DNA of 64,000 nt from Stappia sp. TSB10P1A (GCF_900185725.1 NZ_FYAU01000036.1:372001-436000), one strand, 5' to 3'. Positions 34,025-43,491 are shown, counted from the stretch's first letter. Notes: generated by a model from the sequence alone, not told the origin. Numbers and translations are program-made.

Positions 34025-35401
34025 ATGCAAAGACTGCTTTCGCGCCTTCCCGGCACCAGGGAACGGCCCCCCAAGGCACAGGGGCCGAAGTCGCAGGGAA
34101 ATGCCGGCGAGCGCAAGGCGGCGCGTCCGGAAGGCGTTGCCGCCCGCGCCGTCAAGGTCACCGGCGGCAGCAGCGACACTGAGGGCCTTGCCCCGCGCTC
34201 GCGCGGGCCGCTGGCGCGCGCCGGCACGAAGGTCACCGGCCTGGTGCGCAGCGTCCGCGAGGACCTGAAGGAGCTGCGCGAGACCGACACGTCCGGCCGG
34301 CGCGGCGGCGGGCTCTGGCGCAGCTTCGGCATCTTCGTGATGATCCCGACGGTGCTCGCCGCGCTCTACTTCCTCGTCATCGCCTCCGACATCTTCGCCT
34401 CCGAAACCCGCTTCATGGTGCGCAGCGGCGACACCCAGCAGGAGGTCGGCAGCGGCGCGCTCGCCATGGTCGCCAAGGTCGCCGGCGTCTCCGGCACCAG
34501 CCCCGACAGTTTCGCCGTGCTCAACTATGTCAAGAGCCGGGCGATCATCGAGGATATCGGCGGCAAGGAGACCGTCTTCCGTCTGTTCAACCCGGATCGC
34601 GGCGACTATTTCGCGACGCTGGAGCGGGACGCGACCTGGGAGGACATCGTCGACTACTGGCACCGCCGCGTCACCGCCTCGCTCGACACCCAGTCGGGCA
34701 TCATCACCGTCGAGGCGACCGCCTTCTCGGCCGAGGAGGCGGAGTGGCTGGCCCGGCAGGTCGTCGAGAAGAGCGAGACCCTCGTCAACGAGATCTCCCG
34801 CCGCGCCCGCGAGGAAGCGCTGCGCGTGGCGCTGGCCGATGTCGAGCTTGCCCGGGGCAGTCTTGCCGAGGCCCGCGAGGCGCTGCGCCTTTACCGCAAT
34901 GTCAGCGAGACCATCGACCCGACGATGACAGCCGAGTCCATCGGCCAGGTGCTGTCGCAGCTCATGCTCAAGCGGATCGAGCTGGAGGCGCGGCTGGAGA
35001 CGACGGCGGCGATGCTCGACCAGGATTTCGCGCCGCGGCAGGTGCTGGAGCGCCAGTTGGCCGAGGTCAAGGCGCAGATCGCCGCGCAGGAGGGCCTGCT
35101 CGCCTCGCAGGGGCGCAGCGAGGGCACCGTGTCCGACGTGGTCGCCAGCTTCGAGAACCTGCGGCTGGAGGAGGAGTTCGCCGCCAACCGCTATTCCATC
35201 GCCGTCTCCTCCTACGAGAAGGCGCGCCAGGAGACCGAGCGCCAGCAGCTCTATCTTGTCGAGATCGTCCGTCCCGCCGTGCCCGACACCGCGCTCTATC
35301 CGCGCGTTGCGGCGGGCATCTTCATGATCTTCTTCATTTCCTTCGTCCTGTGGGCGATCGCCTCGCTGATCGTCGCCTCGGTGAAGGACCACGCGATCTG
35401 A
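34025..35401 (+). CDS. Capsule export inner-membrane protein, KpsE/CtrB-like (second of two)
   Basis: A 458-residue paralogue of the preceding gene. It has a longer, basic cytosolic N-terminus of about 95 residues, a first helix around FGIFVMIPTVLAALYFLVIA, then LVIASDIFASETRFMVRSG, a large coiled coil (about 240-400) and a final helix near VAAGIFMIFFISFVLWAI. I prefer the ATG at 34025; GTG 34019 is an alternative. Sequence identity to the first copy is low but the domain order is the same. The pair may form a mixed oligomer or serve two polymers. Confidence 0.87.
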   Translation: MQRLLSRLPGTRERPPKAQGPKSQGNAGERKAARPEGVAARAVKVTGGSSDTEGLAPRSRGPLARAGTKVTGLVRSVREDLKELRETDTSGRRGGGLWRSFGIFVMIPTVLAALYFLVIASDIFASETRFMVRSGDTQQEVGSGALAMVAKVAGVSGTSPDSFAVLNYVKSRAIIEDIGGKETVFRLFNPDRGDYFATLERDATWEDIVDYWHRRVTASLDTQSGIITVEATAFSAEEAEWLARQVVEKSETLVNEISRRAREEALRVALADVELARGSLAEAREALRLYRNVSETIDPTMTAESIGQVLSQLMLKRIELEARLETTAAMLDQDFAPRQVLERQLAEVKAQIAAQEGLLASQGRSEGTVSDVVASFENLRLEEEFAANRYSIAVSSYEKARQETERQQLYLVEIVRPAVPDTALYPRVAAGIFMIFFISFVLWAIASLIVASVKDHAI

Positions 35402-35429
35402 CGGGACAGCCCCCGGGAGAGCCGGCACA

Positions 35430-36527
35430 GTGCAGTTTCATATCGACAGACAGGCCAACGGCGTCCTTTCCGGCTGGATCGTGCCCACCAATCCGGGCGG
35501 CACGCCGCATGTGAAGGTGATCGTCAACGACGAGGAAATCGCCGTCGTCGGCCCGAACGTGAACCGCCAGGACATCAAGGACCTGGGGCTTCACACGACC
35601 GGCTTCGTCGGCTTCCATATCGACGACAAGGTGGTGAAGGGCATCCAGAAGGCGGAGAACGTCCAGCTCGTCGAGCAGGAAACCGGGCTGATGGTGCACC
35701 GGCACACCGCCTCGCCCTACCGGATCGAGAAGCGGGTGATGTTCTTCAACCTCTGCGTCGTGCCGCAGATCCGCATGCGCAACATGGCGAACGACCTGTT
35801 CAGCCTGACCTATACCAACAGCGAGCGCATCACCTTCGCGACCATCTCCAGCATCCTGATCAACCACAATGCCCATTCGCTGTTCGTGATGGGCCGCAGC
35901 AATCACAACCGCATCGCCGAATTCCTGCTGAGCCGCGACTATATGCGCTTCGCCCTGCTGCGCGACCCCGTCGTCGAGCTCGCCGAGCGGCTGGTGATGA
36001 TCAAGCAGATCTCCCGGTCCACGAACCGCAAGCTCTTGGAAAACCTCGTCGCCGGTCTCGAGAACCTGTTCGGCCTGTGCGAGACCATCGACCTGGAGAA
36101 CGAGGACTCGCTGCACGACGCCTTCACGCGGCTGCGTCCGCAGCAGATCCAGGCGATTGCCGACCCGTTCCTGCGCGCGCTGGTCTGCGACCAGGGCGAC
36201 GAGCCGGAGGAGCGGCATATCAGCATCGCGCTGGACCGGCTGGCCGAGTTCGACGCGGTCGGCGTCGAGGAGCGGATCGACGAGTTCAACACCTGCGTCG
36301 AGGAGGCCATCGGCCGCAACCTGTTCGCCGGCTACGAACCTTACGTGCTGCCGGGCACGATGGAGCTGGCCGAGCGGCTGCAGCAGATCGACAAGGTGCA
36401 GGAATATCTGGAGTTCGACGTGGTGCTCTATCGCGAGCTGCGCGACGTCATCGACACCGAGTTCGGCAGTCCCCGCACCGCCCCGGCTCCCGCGAGCGGC
36501 GTGCCGCAGGCGGCCCAGCGGCGCTGA
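35430..36527 (+). CDS. Sulfotransferase-like protein with N-terminal glycan-accessory module
   Basis: A 365-residue cytosolic protein I do not recognise as a named family. Residues 1-70 (beginning QFHIDRQANGVLSGWIVP) closely follow the modules at the N-terminus of the 1688-residue glycosyltransferase: FHID, a G-W pair, a PGG-type turn, R-Q-D-I-K and a closing HTTGFVGFHID. From about residue 90 a helical domain has YMRFALLRDPVVELAERL (Arg178-Asp179-Pro180), resembling the 3'-phosphate-binding motif of PAPS sulfotransferases, but no P-loop-like PK-GTT is visible. GTG 35430 is preceded by GGGAGA. It is the last gene of the export operon. A polymer sulfotransferase or a catalytically dead relative are both possible. 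Confidence 0.6.
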   Translation: MQFHIDRQANGVLSGWIVPTNPGGTPHVKVIVNDEEIAVVGPNVNRQDIKDLGLHTTGFVGFHIDDKVVKGIQKAENVQLVEQETGLMVHRHTASPYRIEKRVMFFNLCVVPQIRMRNMANDLFSLTYTNSERITFATISSILINHNAHSLFVMGRSNHNRIAEFLLSRDYMRFALLRDPVVELAERLVMIKQISRSTNRKLLENLVAGLENLFGLCETIDLENEDSLHDAFTRLRPQQIQAIADPFLRALVCDQGDEPEERHISIALDRLAEFDAVGVEERIDEFNTCVEEAIGRNLFAGYEPYVLPGTMELAERLQQIDKVQEYLEFDVVLYRELRDVIDTEFGSPRTAPAPASGVPQAAQRR

Positions 36528-36539
36528 CCACCCTCGCCC

Positions 36540-37394
36540 TCAGCGCTTGACGCAGCAGACCGCGTAGTCGAGGCGGCGGCCGTCAACATATTCCTGGTAG
36601 CGCATGGTGCCGGGCATGTCGGCCCAGTCGAGCGCGTAGTCGCGGAACGGCCAGGGCACCCGGTTGATCAGCTCGCGCCGGCGCGGCACGTCCTCGGCAA
36701 TCGCCGCGAAGACGTTTTCGGTGATGTCGACCACCTTGTGCACGTCGAGCCCGTTCTTCTCGCAGAGCGCGTCGACGATCTCCCGCTGGTCGGCGAAGTC
36801 CTTGTCCGTGTAGCCGACCGAGAAGCTCAGGACGCCGCCGGGGCGCAGCACGCGCGCGGCCTCCTGCATGAAGGCGTCCATGCCGACATAGCTCGCCGCG
36901 CCGACGCTGAAGATCATGTCGAACGAGCCGTTGGCCAGCGGCAGGTCGCGGGCATTGCCCTGCAGGATGCGGATGGAGGGGATGTGCTGCAGCCGCTTGC
37001 GGCCGACGCTCACCGCGCTGGTATTGACGTCGACGCCGGTGATCCGCGCCTTTGGGAAGCGGTGATGGGCCACCTGCACGCCGCCGCCGAGGCCGCAGCC
37101 GATGTCGAGGATGTCGGCCCAGTCGGCACCATCGGCCCCTCCCCCTCCGGCGGCCTCACGGGTCAGTTCCCACAGCACCTTGTCGTAAAGCGTCGCCTGC
37201 AGCGGCTCGCGGTCGAAGGGCGCAAGCTCCGTCCACGGCACTTCCGCCGGCGAATAGCCGCTGTTGAAGAAGTTCTGGTGGCGGGCCGGCGACAGCCGGT
37301 AGAGCGCGAAATAGATCGCCTCCTGGAGCTTGCGCTGGAGCGGCTTGGGCAGGTTCCGCTGGATGCGGCGCTTCAGGACATAGAGGAACGACAT
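36540..37394 (-). CDS. Class I SAM-dependent methyltransferase
   Basis: A 284-residue methyltransferase. DILDIGCGLGGGVQVAHHRF is motif I, ITGVDVNTSAVSVGRKRL the second strand, FDMIFSVGAASYVG the fourth and EAARVLRPGGVLSFSVGY the post-motif. A basic N-terminal stretch (LKRRIQRNLPKPLQRKLQE) may bind membrane or acidic polymer. It converges with the sulfotransferase-like gene, stops 12 bp apart, and stands alone on this strand. Acceptor unknown. Confidence 0.78.
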   Translation of the reverse strand: MSFLYVLKRRIQRNLPKPLQRKLQEAIYFALYRLSPARHQNFFNSGYSPAEVPWTELAPFDREPLQATLYDKVLWELTREAAGGGGADGADWADILDIGCGLGGGVQVAHHRFPKARITGVDVNTSAVSVGRKRLQHIPSIRILQGNARDLPLANGSFDMIFSVGAASYVGMDAFMQEAARVLRPGGVLSFSVGYTDKDFADQREIVDALCEKNGLDVHKVVDITENVFAAIAEDVPRRRELINRVPWPFRDYALDWADMPGTMRYQEYVDGRRLDYAVCCVKR

Positions 37395-37461
37395 GCAGGT
37401 CTCCGGCGGCTGGTGCCGACCGTGTTACAGGCTCGCGCGCCGCTTGCCTACACCTTGCCGC

Positions 37462-37489
37462 CACTCCGGCGGCAGGTTCCGCCGGAGTG
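37462..37489 (-). terminator. Hairpin after the ABC importer operon
   Basis: A perfect 11-bp stem CACTCCGGCGG/CCGCCGGAGTG with a 6-base loop, about 43 bp after the permease stop. No T-run follows on the minus strand, so it is only terminator-like. Confidence 0.45.
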
Positions 37490-37532
37490 TTGCGCCGTCG
37501 CGCTACAGGCGAGTGCCGGCGAGTGTCGGCGA

Positions 37533-38297
37533 TCAGTTGCGGCCCGAGCGGTGCGCCCAGCCGGTCATGCGCATCTCCAGCCAGGCCATCGCCGCATACA
37601 TGACGATGCCGAGCACGGCGAGCGCAACCAGGCCGGCCCAGACCAGCGGCACGTTGAACTGCGACTGCGCCGCCAGCATCATGTGGCCGATGCCGGCATT
37701 GGCGGCCACCGTCTCGGAGATCACCGAGCCGACGAAGGCCAGCGTGATGGCGATCTTCAGCGAGCCGAAGAAATAGGGCATGGAGCGCGGGATGCCGACC
37801 TTCAGCATGATATCCATCTTCTTCGCGCCGAGCGCGCGCAGCACGTCCTCCATCTCCGGTTCGATGGTGGCGAGCCCCGTCGCCACGTTGACGACGATGG
37901 GGAAGAAGGCGATCAGGAAGGCGGTCAGCACCGCCGGCACCGTGCCGATGCCGAACCAGATCACCAGGATCGGCACGACGGCGACCTTCGGAATCGAGTT
38001 GAAGCCGATCATCAGGGGATAGAGGCCGGCATAGATCGCCCGGCTCCAGCCGATGGCAAGGCCGAGTGCCAGCCCGCCGACCACCGCCAGCAGGAAGCCG
38101 ACCGTCGTCGTGAACAGCGTCTGCAGCGAGTTCTTCCAGATCGGCGACCAGTATTTGACGATGGCCGCCCAGATGTCGGTCGGCGCCGGCAGGATGAAGA
38201 CGGCGATGTCGAGGCCCTTGCACGCCGCTTCCCAGACGACGAACAGGCCGATCGTCCACAGCCAGGGGGCGGCCTTGATCCAGCGTTCGTTGGTCAT
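37533..38297 (-). CDS. ABC importer permease (SsuC/TauC family)
   Basis: A 254-residue BPD_transp_1 permease with about six helices. The EAA-type loop reads ALGAKKMDIMLKVGIPRSMP, and GFNSIPKVAVVPILVIWFG is typical of the nitrate/sulfonate/taurine permease family. It overlaps the ATPase gene by 4 bp (ATGA). The family imports sulfonates, taurine, nitrate, bicarbonate or pyrimidine precursors; the substrate cannot be chosen from sequence. A sulfur substrate would be attractive because a cysD-cysNC pair lies just upstream. Confidence 0.85.
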   Translation of the reverse strand: MTNERWIKAAPWLWTIGLFVVWEAACKGLDIAVFILPAPTDIWAAIVKYWSPIWKNSLQTLFTTTVGFLLAVVGGLALGLAIGWSRAIYAGLYPLMIGFNSIPKVAVVPILVIWFGIGTVPAVLTAFLIAFFPIVVNVATGLATIEPEMEDVLRALGAKKMDIMLKVGIPRSMPYFFGSLKIAITLAFVGSVISETVAANAGIGHMMLAAQSQFNVPLVWAGLVALAVLGIVMYAAMAWLEMRMTGWAHRSGRN

Positions 38298-39082
38298 GCG
38301 GCGGCCCTCGCCTCGGCAATGTGTCCGCGCAATTCGTGGACGATGTCGTTGAAGTCCCCGTCATAGGTCAGGTCGATCGGCCTCGGGCGCGGGAACTCGA
38401 CCTGGCGCTCGACGATGATGCGGCCGGGGCGCGCGCTCATCACGAAGACGCGGTCGGCGAGGAACACCGCCTCGCGCAGGTCGTGGGTCACCAGAATGAC
38501 GGTGAAGCCCTTTTCCGCGTGCAGGTCGCGCATCACCTGCCACAACTCCTCGCGGGTGAAGGCGTCGAGCGCGCCGAACGGCTCGTCGAGCATCAGGAGC
38601 GCCGGGTCGTGGATCAGCGCGCGGCACAGGTTCGCGCGCTGCTGCATGCCGCCGGAGAGCTGCCAGGGGAACTTGTCGCCGAAGCCCTTGAGGCCGACCA
38701 CCTCCAGCAGGCTTTCGGCGCGGGCAACATAGCTCTCATACTCGCTCTTCAGCCGGCGCCGGTGCGGCTGGACGATTTCCAGCGGCAGCATGACGTTCTT
38801 CAGCGTCGTGCGCCAGGGCAGCATCGAGGGGTTCTGGAAGGCCATGCCGGCGACGGAGACGGGCCCGTCCACCTCCTTGCCGGCGACCTCGACGGTGCCG
38901 GCCTGCGGCCGGATCAGCCCGGTGGCGAGCTTCATCAGGGTCGACTTGCCGCAGCCAGAGGGGCCGACCACGGCGGCGAATTCGCCCTTCTGCACGGCCA
39001 TGGTCAGGCCATCGAGGGCGAGCGTGCCGTCGCCGCCGTCATAGGCAAGGCGGATGTTGTTGAGATCGACGAAACCGGTCAC
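38294..39082 (-). CDS. ABC importer ATPase (SsuB/TauB family)
   Basis: A 262-residue ABC ATPase. Walker A is VGPSGCGKST, signature LSGGMQQRANL, Walker B LLMLDEPFGALD, and VTHDLREAVFLADRV holds the switch His; this order is that of the nitrate/sulfonate importers. The frame runs to an ATG at 39178, which would add a Pro/Arg/His-rich stretch unlike any family member, so I prefer GTG 39082; the ribosome-binding site is weak in either case. Coupled by 4 bp to the permease. Confidence 0.85.
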   Translation of the reverse strand: MTGFVDLNNIRLAYDGGDGTLALDGLTMAVQKGEFAAVVGPSGCGKSTLMKLATGLIRPQAGTVEVAGKEVDGPVSVAGMAFQNPSMLPWRTTLKNVMLPLEIVQPHRRRLKSEYESYVARAESLLEVVGLKGFGDKFPWQLSGGMQQRANLCRALIHDPALLMLDEPFGALDAFTREELWQVMRDLHAEKGFTVILVTHDLREAVFLADRVFVMSARPGRIIVERQVEFPRPRPIDLTYDGDFNDIVHELRGHIAEARAAA

Positions 39083-39193
39083 GGCGGGGCGATACTCCGA
39101 GAGATGATGCGGCCTTCGCGGGCCGCAGGACGGGCGGTGGCGCCCGGCATGGGCGAGCTTTCCGGCAGGCGCGGACAAGCCTGAGGAAACGAC

Positions 39194-39243
39194 GCCCGCG
39201 CCTCCCCTTCCCGTCTCGCGAGACGAGGAGAAACGGCGCGGGC
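39194..39243 (-). other. Nested hairpin in the importer operon
   Basis: Outer arms GCCCGCGCC (39194-39202) and GGCGCGGGC (39235-39243) enclose the perfect palindrome CGTCTCGCGAGACG (39212-39225). It starts 7 bp after the binding-protein stop, a usual position for an mRNA element that keeps binding-protein levels above those of the ATPase and permease. Confidence 0.5.
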
Positions 39244-39250
39244 GCAGGCC

Positions 39251-40261
39251 TTACTTGATCATCCGCTCCTCGACCGGCGGCAGATAGGAGGGGTCGAACA
39301 CCCGTTCCGGCGCCGGCGGCGTGTCGCTCACGCCCATCGAGGCCTTCAGATACTCCATCGACTGGGCGAGCTTGGCCATGTCGACGCCGCCGAAGCCGTT
39401 GGCCTTCACCGCCGGGGTGGCGATGGAGCCCTCGACGGCCATCAGGATGCGGTCGATCTCGGTCGCCTCGTCCAGCACCTCGTTGCGCTTCAGGACGTAG
39501 GGCACGGAGGCTTCCGGATCGGCGATCGTGTCGAGGAAGCCGCGCACCAGCGCCTTGACGAAGCCCTTCACCGCCTCCGGATTGCTCTCGGCGAAGTCGG
39601 TGTTGACCATCACCACGTTGCCGTAGAGGTCGAGCCCGTTCTCGGCCATCAGGATCGTGGCGATGTCATCCATCGGCACGCCCTGCGACTTCAGGTTGAT
39701 CACCGAGGAGAAGGAGAAGCCGAAGATCGCGTCGACCTGGCCCTGGGCCAGCATCGGCTCTCGCACCGGGAAGCCGACATTCTCGATGGTCATGCCGGAG
39801 GTGTCGAGGCCGGCGACATCGACGAAGGCCGGCCACTGGCCGAAGGCGGCGTCCGGCGGCGGGGCGCCGAGCTTCTTGCCTTCCAGCGACTTCGGATCCT
39901 CGGTGACGCCGAGGCTCTTGCGGCCGATCACCGCGAAGGGCGGGCGCTCATAGGCCATCATCACCGCCTTGACCTTGAGGTCCGGCTGCTCATCCATCAG
40001 CTTGATCAGCGCGTTGATGTCGCCGAATCCCATCTGATAGGCGCCGGTGGCGACGCGCGGGATCGATTCGCGCGAGCCCGCGCCCGTGTCGATGGTGACG
40101 GCAAGGCCTTCCTCGGCGAAATAGCCCTTGTCCTGGGCGATGAAGAAGGGCGCGGCCGGGGCCTCGAACTTCCAGTCGAGGGTGAACTTGATCTCGGTCT
40201 GCGCCATCGCCGCCGGCGCGGCCAGCGTCAGGGCGAAAGCAATGCCAAAAAGTCTCCGCAT
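39251..40261 (-). CDS. ABC importer periplasmic substrate-binding protein (NMT1/SsuA-like)
   Basis: A 336-residue periplasmic binding protein. Residues 1-20 form a Sec signal (LFGIAFALTLAAPAAMA, cleavage before Gln). The mature part begins TEIKFTLDWKFEAPAAPFF and has GYFAEEGLAVTIDTGAG and AYQMGFGDINALI, as in NMT1/THI5 and sulfonate/taurine binding proteins. I start it at ATG 40261, after GGGGA. It is first of the three-gene importer. A short AT-containing leader and a strong terminator for the upstream cysNC precede it, so it has its own promoter. Confidence 0.86.
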   Translation of the reverse strand: MRRLFGIAFALTLAAPAAMAQTEIKFTLDWKFEAPAAPFFIAQDKGYFAEEGLAVTIDTGAGSRESIPRVATGAYQMGFGDINALIKLMDEQPDLKVKAVMMAYERPPFAVIGRKSLGVTEDPKSLEGKKLGAPPPDAAFGQWPAFVDVAGLDTSGMTIENVGFPVREPMLAQGQVDAIFGFSFSSVINLKSQGVPMDDIATILMAENGLDLYGNVVMVNTDFAESNPEAVKGFVKALVRGFLDTIADPEASVPYVLKRNEVLDEATEIDRILMAVEGSIATPAVKANGFGGVDMAKLAQSMEYLKASMGVSDTPPAPERVFDPSYLPPVEERMIK

Positions 40262-40380
40262 GGTGTCCCCACTGGTGTTTTTATGAAGGGTCACCGGAGA
40301 GACTGCCCCGCAATTGCCCAAGCATCAAGCAATTTTGGCCTGCGCTCAATTCGCGGGCAGGACCGCCGAAAAAGACGGCA

Positions 40381-40413
40381 AAACCGGCCGGACGCGCGTC
40401 GTCCGGCCGGTTT
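40381..40413. terminator. Rho-independent terminator after cysNC copy 2
   Basis: A 13-bp stem AAACCGGCCGGAC/GTCCGGCCGGTTT with a 7-base loop. On the minus strand it begins 21 bp after the cysNC stop and runs into TTTTGCCGTCTTTTT; the plus strand has a T6 tail, so it can act in both directions. Confidence 0.85.
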
Positions 40414-40434
40414 TTTCATCATAGGCCTCAAGCC

Positions 40435-42321
40435 CTACAGGCCGAGATAGCGGATCACCTCGTCGGCCAGTTCCTCGGCCGGACGCACCACCGTGTCGAG
40501 CACCAGTTCGGCCCCCTCCGGCGCCTCGTAAGGACTGTCGATGCCGGTGAAATTGCTGATCTCGCCGGCCCGCGCCTTGCGGTACAGGCCCTTGGGATCG
40601 CGCGTCTCGGCGACGTCCAGCGGCGCGTGCACATGGATCTCGACGAACTCGCCCGGCGCGAAGAGATCGCGCGCCATCTGCCGGTCCGAGCGGAACGGCG
40701 AGATGAACGACACCAGCGTGATCACGCCGGCTTCCGTGAACAGCCGCGCCACCTCGCCGACCCTGCGGATGTTCTCCACCCGGTCGGCCTCGGTGAAGCC
40801 GAGGTCGCGGTTGAGCCCGTGGCGCACATTGTCGCCGTCCAGCAGGAAGGTCAGCCGTCCTTGCGCGTGCAGCCGCTGCTCGACCAGGTTGGCGATGGTC
40901 GACTTGCCGGCGCCCGACAGGCCGGTGAACCACAGCACCCGCGGCGTCTGGCCGGTCAACCGCGCGCGCGCCGCCCGGTCGATGTCGAAGGCCTGGCGGT
41001 GGATGTTGTCGGCCTTCCTGAGGCTCGCCCAGATCAGCCCGGCACCGACCGTCTGGTTGGTCAGCGGGTCGATCAGCACGAAGGAGCCCATCTCGCGATT
41101 GACCTCGTAGGGGTCGAAGGCGATGGGCGCGCTCAGGTGGATCTCGCAGAAACCGATCTCGTTCAGCGCCAGCGTGCTCGTCGGCAGGTGCTTCAGCGAG
41201 TTGACGTCGATGCCGTGCTCGATGCGCGCCACCACGCCGGTGGTGCTGCGCTTGCCGGCCTTGATCACGTAGTTGCGGTCGGTGCGCAGCCCTTGGTCGC
41301 CCATCCAGATCACATGGGCGCTCAAGCGGTCGGAGACCTCCGGCCGGCTTTCCGGCGGGCTCAGCACGTCGCCGCGCGAGATGTCGACCTCTTCCTGAAG
41401 GGTGATGGTCACCGCATCGCCCGCCACCGCCTCGTCCAGGTCGCCGTCCATGGTGGCGATGCGCGCCACCGTGGCAACGCGCCCGGAGGCGGCCACCGCC
41501 ACCTTGTCGCCGGGGCGGATCGCACCGCTGACGATGGTGCCGGCATAGCCGCGGAAGTCGAGATTCGGGCGGTTCACCCATTGCACCGGCATGCGGAACG
41601 GGCCGAGGCGGTCCTCGCCGGCGACCTCCACCGCTTCCAGATGCTCCAGCAGCGTCGGGCCGTCGTGCCAGTCCATCGCTTCGCTGCGGCGGGTGACGTT
41701 CTCGCCCGTCAGCGCCGACATCGGGATGACTTCCAGCGTCTCGAAGCCGAAGCCTTGCGAGAACGCCTCATACTCCGCGCGGATGCGCTGCAGCACCTCG
41801 CGGTCGTAGCCGACCAGATCCATCTTGTTGACGGCCACCACCACATGGCGGATGCCCAGCAGCGAGACGATGAAGGAGTGTCGGCGGGTCTGCTGCAGCA
41901 CGCCCTTGCGCGCATCGATCAGGATGATCGCCAGATCCGAGTTGGAGGCGCCCGTCGCCATGTTGCGGGTGTATTGCTCGTGGCCCGGCGTGTCGGCGAC
42001 GATGAACTTGCGCGCCTCGGTGGCGAAGAAGCGATAGGCGACATCGATGGTGATGCCCTGCTCGCGCTCGGCCTCCAGCCCGTCGACCAGCAGCGCGAAA
42101 TCGAGCTCCTCGCCTTGCGTGCCGTATTTGCGCGAGTCCTTCTGCAGGGCCGCCACCTGGTCCTCGAACAGCCGCTTGGTGTCGTGCAGCAGCCGGCCGA
42201 TCAGCGTCGACTTGCCGTCGTCGACGCTGCCGCAGGTGAGAAAGCGCAAGAGCCCTTTCCGTTCGTGATCGCCGAGATGGTCGAGCGCCTGGCCGGCGAG
42301 GGAAGGCAATGCCTGGTTCAT
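40435..42321 (-). CDS. cysNC: Bifunctional sulfate adenylyltransferase subunit 1/APS kinase (copy 2)
   Basis: A 628-residue CysN-CysC fusion with all catalytic motifs: [46 protein letters not shown] for the GTPase; [28 protein letters not shown] and FISPFRSDR for the APS kinase (from about residue 455). It is clearly homologous to the 20-kb copy along its whole length but many positions differ, including the N-terminus and the CysN C-terminal barrel. An old duplication or separate acquisition is thus more likely than a recent copy. Together with cysD (10 bp upstream) it makes PAPS. Confidence 0.93.
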   Translation of the reverse strand: MNQALPSLAGQALDHLGDHERKGLLRFLTCGSVDDGKSTLIGRLLHDTKRLFEDQVAALQKDSRKYGTQGEELDFALLVDGLEAEREQGITIDVAYRFFATEARKFIVADTPGHEQYTRNMATGASNSDLAIILIDARKGVLQQTRRHSFIVSLLGIRHVVVAVNKMDLVGYDREVLQRIRAEYEAFSQGFGFETLEVIPMSALTGENVTRRSEAMDWHDGPTLLEHLEAVEVAGEDRLGPFRMPVQWVNRPNLDFRGYAGTIVSGAIRPGDKVAVAASGRVATVARIATMDGDLDEAVAGDAVTITLQEEVDISRGDVLSPPESRPEVSDRLSAHVIWMGDQGLRTDRNYVIKAGKRSTTGVVARIEHGIDVNSLKHLPTSTLALNEIGFCEIHLSAPIAFDPYEVNREMGSFVLIDPLTNQTVGAGLIWASLRKADNIHRQAFDIDRAARARLTGQTPRVLWFTGLSGAGKSTIANLVEQRLHAQGRLTFLLDGDNVRHGLNRDLGFTEADRVENIRRVGEVARLFTEAGVITLVSFISPFRSDRQMARDLFAPGEFVEIHVHAPLDVAETRDPKGLYRKARAGEISNFTGIDSPYEAPEGAELVLDTVVRPAEELADEVIRYLGL

Positions 42322-42331
42322 GGATCGATCC

Positions 42332-43237
42332 TCAGAAATAGCCTTCGCGTTTCTTCTTTTCCATCGACGCCGCCTCGTCGTGGTCGATCAGCCGGCCGGA
42401 GCGCTCCGAGGTGCGGGCGATCAGCATTTCGGTGACGATCTCGTCGAGGGTGGTGGCGGCGGAATCGATCGCCGCCGTCAGCGGATAGCAGCCGAGCGTG
42501 CGGAACCGCACCTGGCGCCTCTGCGGCACCTCGCCGGGGCGCAGCGGCAGGCGCTCGTCGTCGACCATCACCAGCATGCCGTCGCGCTCCACCACCGGGC
42601 GCTCGGCGGCGTAGTAGAGCGGCACGATGGGGATGTTTTCGGAGCGGATGTATTGCCAGATGTCGAGCTCGGTCCAGTTCGACAGCGGGAAGACGCGCAG
42701 CGATTCGCCCGGACGCACCCGCGTGTTGAAGATCGACCACAGTTCCGGGCGCTGGTTCTTCGGGTCCCAGCCATGCGAGCCGGTGCGGAAGGAGAACACC
42801 CGCTCCTTGGAGCGCGACTTCTCCTCGTCGCGCCGGGCGCCGCCGAAGGCCGCGTCGAAGCCGTAATGCGACAGCGCCTGCTTCAGCGCGTCGGTCTTCA
42901 TCACCTGGGTGTAGTAGGACGAGCCGTGGTCGAACGGGTTGATGCCCTCCGCCAGCCCCTGCCGGTTGGTATGGGTCAGCAGCTCCATGCCCGCTTCCGC
43001 CGCCATGCGGTCGCGGAAGGCGATCATCTCGCGGAACTTCCAGGTCGTATCGATATGCAGCAGCGGAAACGGCGGCGGCGCCGGGTAGAACGCCTTGCGC
43101 GCCAGATGCAGCATGACGCTCGAATCCTTGCCGATCGAGTAGAGCATCACCGGTCGCGACATCTCGGCGACGACCTCTCGGATGATCTCGATGGATTGCG
43201 CCTCGAGACGGCGCAGATGGCTTCCCCGGTTGGACAC
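42332..43237 (-). CDS. cysD: Sulfate adenylyltransferase subunit 2 (copy 2)
   Basis: A 301-residue CysD of normal length. [19 protein letters not shown], the PP-loop [35 protein letters not shown] and the C-terminal [10 protein letters not shown] are intact. I place the start at GTG 43237 because GAGGAG lies 6-7 bases ahead; the frame extends to 43336 but that part is not CysD-like. It is first of a two-gene cysD-cysNC operon closed by the terminator at 40.4 kb. The region upstream is the long repeat-bearing intergenic stretch. Confidence 0.93.
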   Translation of the reverse strand: MSNRGSHLRRLEAQSIEIIREVVAEMSRPVMLYSIGKDSSVMLHLARKAFYPAPPPFPLLHIDTTWKFREMIAFRDRMAAEAGMELLTHTNRQGLAEGINPFDHGSSYYTQVMKTDALKQALSHYGFDAAFGGARRDEEKSRSKERVFSFRTGSHGWDPKNQRPELWSIFNTRVRPGESLRVFPLSNWTELDIWQYIRSENIPIVPLYYAAERPVVERDGMLVMVDDERLPLRPGEVPQRRQVRFRTLGCYPLTAAIDSAATTLDEIVTEMLIARTSERSGRLIDHDEAASMEKKKREGYF

Positions 43238-43491
43238 GGATGTCTCCTCGTGCACGAGGCCGGGAGATGCGCGGCGGCGGCCGGAGCGCCCTCGGCGCGA
43301 CCGTCCCGTCCGCTGCTCCCGGCAGCTATCGTCCACGACTTACGCAGCCGCGCGCCCCAGCGCGAGAAACAGGATTGCCGACAAACGGCCGTCGTTAAAA
43401 AATCTCTGTCATTTCGCAGCTTTTGCGGGTGCCTCGACGGCCTTCGCGGCCGGGACGGCCTCCGAGGGGGAGGCGTGTGTGACAAAACACT

